Part shown: piece after piece, positions 62,715 through 64,000 of the stretch
Layout of the letters: every line of letters begins with the position of its first letter
Numbering within the stretch: position 1 is the first letter of the stretch
DNA from: Symbiodinium natans
Taxonomy: Eukaryota; Sar; Dinophyceae; Suessiales; Symbiodiniaceae
Direction: 5' to 3'
Assembly: GCA_905221605.1 (NCBI GenBank)
Contig: CAJNDS010000513.1
Location: 145,682-209,681, forward strand
Length of the DNA stretch: 64,000 nucleotides
The notes under the pieces: generated by a model
Told to the model about the DNA's origin: nothing
Database searches by the model: none
The model's input: the letters and a program-made list of their open reading frames with translations, nothing else
Program-made: the position numbers and the translations under genes

Positions 62715-62800
62715 GGTAGGGGCAGTAGAGGCCGGGTGCCAGGCCGCTGTCTTCGTGCAGCACGTGCCTGAGGCTCCCGGACTCCAGGGCATTAGGGTTG
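62715..62800 (-). CDS. candidate internal exon
   Basis: NALESGSLRHVLHEDSGLAP then GLYCPYRG is open between two C-rich repeat blocks. Composition is protein-like; the partner is unknown. Confidence 0.35.
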
Positions 62801-62871
62801 GGTGGTTTTACCCTAAACCTTCAACCTATACAAACCCCATAAACCACGAAACCCTAAGCCCCTAAACCCTA

Positions 62872-63046
62872 TAAACCCTACAAACCCTATAAACCTTATA
62901 AACCCTACAAACCCTATGAACCCACAAACCCTATGAACCCTACAAACCCTATGAACCCTACAAACCCTATGAACAGTATAAAACCTGTGAACCCTATAAA
63001 ACCTGCGAACCCTACAAACCCTATGAACCCTACAACCCCTGTAAAA
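62872..63046 (+). repeat. variant array ACAAACCCTATGAACCCT
   Basis: A higher-order 18-bp unit of two diverged telomere-like half units repeats several times with drift. Confidence 0.85.
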
Positions 63047-63101
63047 CCAATAATATAAACCCTAAACCCTAAACCCTAAACCCTAACCCCTAAACCCTAA
63101 C

Positions 63102-63231
63102 CTCTGCTGTCGTCTGCTTGAAGCAGAAGGTGGCTGTGGCGATTGAGGGCGCGGCGTGCCATCACTGGGCTCCAGCTGCCCAAACCTGGGTGCGAGCGAC
63201 CCGGGAACAAGATCCCTCGACAGCAGCCAGG
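63102..63231 (-). CDS. candidate exon, Ser/Pro-rich
   Basis: PWLLSRDLVPGSLAPRFGQL then EPSDGTPRPQSPQPPSASSR is open between TTTAGGG repeats and CCCTAAA repeats. Unknown function. Confidence 0.33.
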
Positions 63232-64000
63232 GTTTAGGGTTTAGGGTTTAGGGTTTAGGGCGTTTAGGGTTTAGGGTTTAGGGTTGAGGGTTTAGGGTTT
63301 AGGGTTTAGAGTTTATGTGATCCCTATATAGCAGGTTTAGGGTTAAGTGATCCCTATAAATCATGTTATCATTAGAGCATTTAGGGTTTAGCGTTTAGGG
63401 TTAAGTGATCCGTACATAGCACATAGACAAAAGCCCTTAAACCTAAACCCGAAACCCAAGTCTTCCAGTGTATAGAACTGTTTCCCCTTTCGTAGAAGAT
63501 TATGGTACATAGTATAAACATTCGTCATGGTATGTTGGAGCGCAGAGGTGTTTCAAAGCATACTTTAATTTATTAGCAGTGAACCCGTTGCCGTCCTAAA
63601 CACCCCAAAGCCCCAAAAGCCTAAACCCTAAACCCCAACCCCCAAACCCTAAACCCCGAACTTCCTAAACCCTAAACCCCGAACCCCTTCCCAAAAAAAG
63701 TTAATAACTACAAATGAAACAAAAATTTAAAACGAAACCCGACACCCCCAAAAATCCTAAACCCCCCAAACCCCCTTGAACCCCCCCAAGCCCCCCAAAC
63801 CACAAACCCCCCTAAACCCGGTGAACCCTCAAACCACCGAAGCCCTGAACTCCAAAATCTCCAGCCACCCTCCCCCCTCTTCCGGAAACTCTAAACGCCC
63901 TAGATACCCTAAACGCCCTATAAACTCTACACCCAAAGCTTGGGCCTAAGTGCTACGTAAAGCCCGAAACCCCAAAACCTAAACTTGAAATCCCATATCA

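Larger units (their letters stand above)
61364..64000. other. telomere-repeat mosaic, right end
   Basis: Variant arrays (ACAAACCCTATGAACC at 62872-63046, TTTAGGG at 63230-63310), a T-rich/GT-rich stretch at 62255-62380, and two minus-strand exon candidates listed separately. 63310-63420 holds three TAAGTGATCCSTATA units. Confidence 0.5.

Overview
The window looks like a nuclear fragment of a eukaryotic alga with plant-type telomere repeats. A dinoflagellate is the best fit. The evidence is the dense interspersion of (TTTAGGG)n/(CCCTAAA)n tracts and degenerate derivatives such as CCCTGAACCC and CCCCTAAAC; short exons with introns made of small foldback repeats, some with non-GT borders; and protein types common in dinoflagellates (ubiquitin-like plus ankyrin, histidine-box membrane hydroxylase, CCCH-rich giant ORF). 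No bacterial operon structure, rRNA or convincing tRNA was seen. The organism call is inference.

Layout. From 1 to about 41.5 kb the sequence is a patchwork of unique islands of roughly 50-300 bp separated by telomere-like arrays in both orientations. Within it I could build a gene of unknown function at 5016-6139 (-), a four-exon 107-residue gene at 14428-15141 (-), and many single exon candidates. Most of these are weak because 30-40 open codons arise easily by chance. A 1.5-kb island without telomere repeats lies at 28255-29820, a large G/C-rich inverted repeat at about 11.9-12.7 kb, and an AT-rich foldback at 38561-39007.

41579-50286 is an almost intact LTR retroelement on the minus strand. 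It has two 223-bp LTRs differing at one base, a 5-bp CCCCC flank on each side, a purine tract next to the 3' LTR, and a primer-binding site that pairs with the anticodon arm of initiator tRNA-Met, as in copia half-tRNA priming. Its only large ORF is a 2536-residue protein with a WW domain, an S1-like domain and six CCCH zinc fingers. I see no reverse transcriptase, integrase or protease, so it looks like a gag-only, non-autonomous element.

From 54.4 to 60.2 kb three minus-strand genes follow each other: a ubiquitin-like/ankyrin protein (54486-55693), a 90-residue protein (55845-56206) and a 494-residue fatty-acid-hydroxylase/sterol-desaturase family membrane protein (57808-60134). Their introns are the main discovery. 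Several are short terminal-inverted-repeat elements inserted into exons, one with a perfect 10-bp target duplication that supplies the exon borders. Relatives of these elements are scattered through the rest of the window, so at least four introner families appear to be present. One dispersed copy (9.5 kb) is itself split by a CCCTAAA tract flanked by an 8-bp direct repeat, which suggests that telomere repeats here were inserted at staggered breaks.
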